Below, piece by piece: positions 30,926-32,303 of a DNA stretch of 32,303 nt (position 1 is the stretch's first letter; every line of letters starts with the position of its first letter). The DNA comes from an uncultured bacterium. Lineage in GTDB: Bacteria > Bacteroidota > Ignavibacteria > Kapaibacteriales > UBA4661. Location: contig CALCNX010000053.1 in assembly GCA_937899715.1 (NCBI GenBank), positions 1 to 32,303 of the forward strand. Direction: 5' to 3'. A program made the translations under genes and the position numbers. The notes under the pieces are model-generated. The model did no database searches and was not told the DNA's origin. It saw only the letters and a list, made by a program, of their open reading frames with translations.

Positions 30926-31605
30926 TGCCGATTATTCAAACGCCGTCAAAAAGCATAGATAGGAAATCGCAAACGTTCGTACAGCCCGGCGCGGGTGGTG
31001 GTAGCTTTGCGCGGCAAGTTGTGCAGGTAGTACAAGATAACGCAGCGGAAATCACGTCACCCGAGAGCATGAAAGACTCGGCAAACAAAATGGGCTTTTT
31101 AATGAAAATGATTAATGTGCTCAAAACCGAACTTCTTTGCAAGCTCGCACACTATGAGGTGATATGCCACGCACAGGATATTCCAACAGCTTTTTCCGTG
31201 CCGGATAACACGCTCACTGTTATTCCATTTTACACACTCGTTTACACACCGACGGACGGTAGCTATTCGGCGGTTACGGGATTTACGGCGGGCCGCGCGG
31301 GGTATTATGATGTTGATGCAGCATTTCAAAACTACTCGCTTACTACGCCCGTGGTACGTGTGTTTTTGAATATTGGCACAAGCGCGGGTATCACGTATCA
31401 AGTTGACGATGTTATCATGGGTACGGAAATAATGCGCCTGCAAGGTTCTATGAAAATTTGGTGTAATGAAGGGGATTCTATTAGGGTGTATTTATTGCAC
31501 CAAGCGGGCGTTGGAATTTTATTCAATACGCTCGCACACCCCGGGGCAAGTGGTTATATTTCCATTTCATACGCCGGCAGCGAAAAAGCGGCTAAACGCG
31601 GCTAA
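30925..31605 (+). CDS. C1q/TNF-like virion head protein, receptor-binding candidate
   Basis: 226 residues from TAATG at 30925. Residues about 85-220 look like a C1q/TNF-type jelly roll: VIPFYTLVYTPTDGSYSAVTG, FTAGRAGYYDVDAAFQNYSL, an acidic short strand region, MRLQGSMKIWCNEGDSIRVY and a closing SGYISISYAG. In this fold trimers are usual and several phage receptor-binding tips use it. The N-terminal 70 residues, with a conserved-looking helix, would anchor it to the tail. The trimer and receptor role are inferred. Confidence 0.65.
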   Translation: MPIIQTPSKSIDRKSQTFVQPGAGGGSFARQVVQVVQDNAAEITSPESMKDSANKMGFLMKMINVLKTELLCKLAHYEVICHAQDIPTAFSVPDNTLTVIPFYTLVYTPTDGSYSAVTGFTAGRAGYYDVDAAFQNYSLTTPVVRVFLNIGTSAGITYQVDDVIMGTEIMRLQGSMKIWCNEGDSIRVYLLHQAGVGILFNTLAHPGASGYISISYAGSEKAAKRG

Positions 31606-31629
31606 AATAGCCATAGTTTGATATGCCTT

Positions 31630-31660
31630 GCACGTTTTTCGTGCGTTAAAAACGATTTTC
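31630..31660 (+). terminator. Weak hairpin in the 31606-31684 gap
   Basis: GCACG (31630-31634) and CGTGC (31640-31644) flank five T, followed by a T-rich stretch. A second small hairpin GGCTA-AAA-TAGCC spans the upstream stop codon (31600-31612). The stems are only five pairs, so terminator function is doubtful. Confidence 0.25.
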
Positions 31661-31684
31661 TTTATTTTATTGGGAGTTAGCGTT

Positions 31685-32230
31685 ATGAGTTGTAGCTGTA
31701 GAACAATAGTCGGTGCAATGGGTAAAAAGCTCAAAATTATTGAGTTTAGTTTCGTACCGGATACGACCGCTTTCACGGCGGGCGATGCGCTTTATGGTGA
31801 TATAACCTCACCGGTGGAGGTGAGAGATGTATTTGACTTTGATAACGGTAACGGGAAGGTTTTGGAGTTCACTGTAGAAAACCACCATGCCACGACTGTC
31901 ACAAAAAAAGGCATTTCAGCGTATTTATTCCACACTTTACCCGCTTCGACAGCCGTTGCGATAAATGCGGCGGAAAGTATAAGCGCGGCGGACTTTCCGA
32001 AACTATGCGGCAAAGTGAGCGTAGTAACAGCCGATTACGCTGATTCTGCTTTTGCGGCGAACGTGGTAACGATTGCAAGCAAGACAAGCAATACAGATGA
32101 CTTACCGATTGTTTGGAACGCGAGCACAGTATCAAAAACATCGCTATGGGTGAAGCTGGTAACCGATGAAGCGGCAACGTATTCGAGTTCAGGATTGATG
32201 CACGTAAAGATTATAATTGAATGTTTTTAA
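31685..32230 (+). CDS. Phage structural protein, beta-rich
   Basis: 181 residues from the ATG at 31685, which has TTGGGAG twelve bases upstream; a TTG at 31628 would add a hydrophobic stretch that lies in the hairpin gap and is less likely. The body (AYLFHTLPASTAVAINAAES, SAADFPKLCGKVSVVTADYA, KTSLWVKLVTDEAA, GLMHVKIIIECF) matches a type of small virion structural protein seen near phage tail-fibre genes. Exact role unknown. Confidence 0.6.
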   Translation: MSCSCRTIVGAMGKKLKIIEFSFVPDTTAFTAGDALYGDITSPVEVRDVFDFDNGNGKVLEFTVENHHATTVTKKGISAYLFHTLPASTAVAINAAESISAADFPKLCGKVSVVTADYADSAFAANVVTIASKTSNTDDLPIVWNASTVSKTSLWVKLVTDEAATYSSSGLMHVKIIIECF

Positions 32231-32303
32231 GTATATTTGCAGTGAATGCCGATAGGATTCCCCCGCGTGGTAATGCCATGCTTATATATATCTCACCAAG
32301 CAA
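32231..32303 (+). other. Noncoding window end with -7-like box
   Basis: TATATTTG at 32232-32239 matches the -7 consensus, but the position 20 bases upstream holds AGAT, not TTTG, so promoter activity is unsupported. The rest contains a GGATTCCCCCGCG segment and no open frame that can be judged before the window ends. Confidence 0.2.

Noticed and set aside
32232..32239. TATATTTG as a promoter for the next, unseen gene
   Set aside because: The -33 position is AGAT; kept only as a weak note.

Overview
The window is a near-contiguous stretch of a tailed-phage (or prophage) genome. All recognised genes lie on the + strand, and most join the next gene through ATGA or GTGA stop/start overlaps. The host is most likely a member of the Bacteroidota. 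Four intergenic sites match the -33/-7 promoter layout of that phylum (TTG or TTTG, exactly 20 bases, then TA-N2-TT-type -7 boxes). Several small genes also resemble families I associate with Bacteroidota phages. A HK97-type portal, protease and capsid set plus a 1573-residue tape measure points to a siphovirus with a long tail, about 235 nm if the usual 1.5 angstrom per residue holds. No integrase is visible, so lifestyle cannot be decided.

Layout. (1) 1-6300: many small early or accessory genes. Recognisable ones are a VRR-NUC nuclease, a pentapeptide-repeat protein made of 23 nearly identical 15-bp units, an RlmN/Cfr-like radical SAM protein without the usual N-terminal domain, a small HTH protein and a tiny P-loop protein. 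One gene (2073-2403) is interrupted by a frameshift at TGA. (2) 6270-7443: lysis cassette with its own promoter, a structured leader with mutually exclusive hairpins, small membrane proteins (holin candidates) and a GH24 lysozyme. (3) 7420-10812: regulatory element A, then fibre/appendage-type beta-rich proteins and accessory membrane proteins. (4) 10876-16032: a lipoprotein, small and large terminase, and a portal fused to a Mu gpF-like domain. (5) 16033-16614: promoter, 46-residue ORF, four tRNAs (CAT, Trp, Phe, Tyr) and a strong intrinsic terminator. (6) 16627-23662: protease, capsid, connectors, a GT2 glycosyltransferase embedded among tail genes, tail tube, and a tail chaperone pair joined by a probable frameshift, closed by a strong terminator. 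(7) 23697-32230: regulatory element B, tape measure, distal tail/baseplate proteins, a C1q/TNF-like head protein and a last structural gene.

The most notable structure is noncoding. Two 214-bp elements (7420-7633 and 23697-23910) share the same blocks at the same offsets. Both ends of each carry an ACTGAA-N6-TTCA-type dyad, and each element abuts the start codon of the first gene of a tail-related cluster. They look like a phage-specific late regulatory module. All functions are inferred from reading the sequence; no database search was run.
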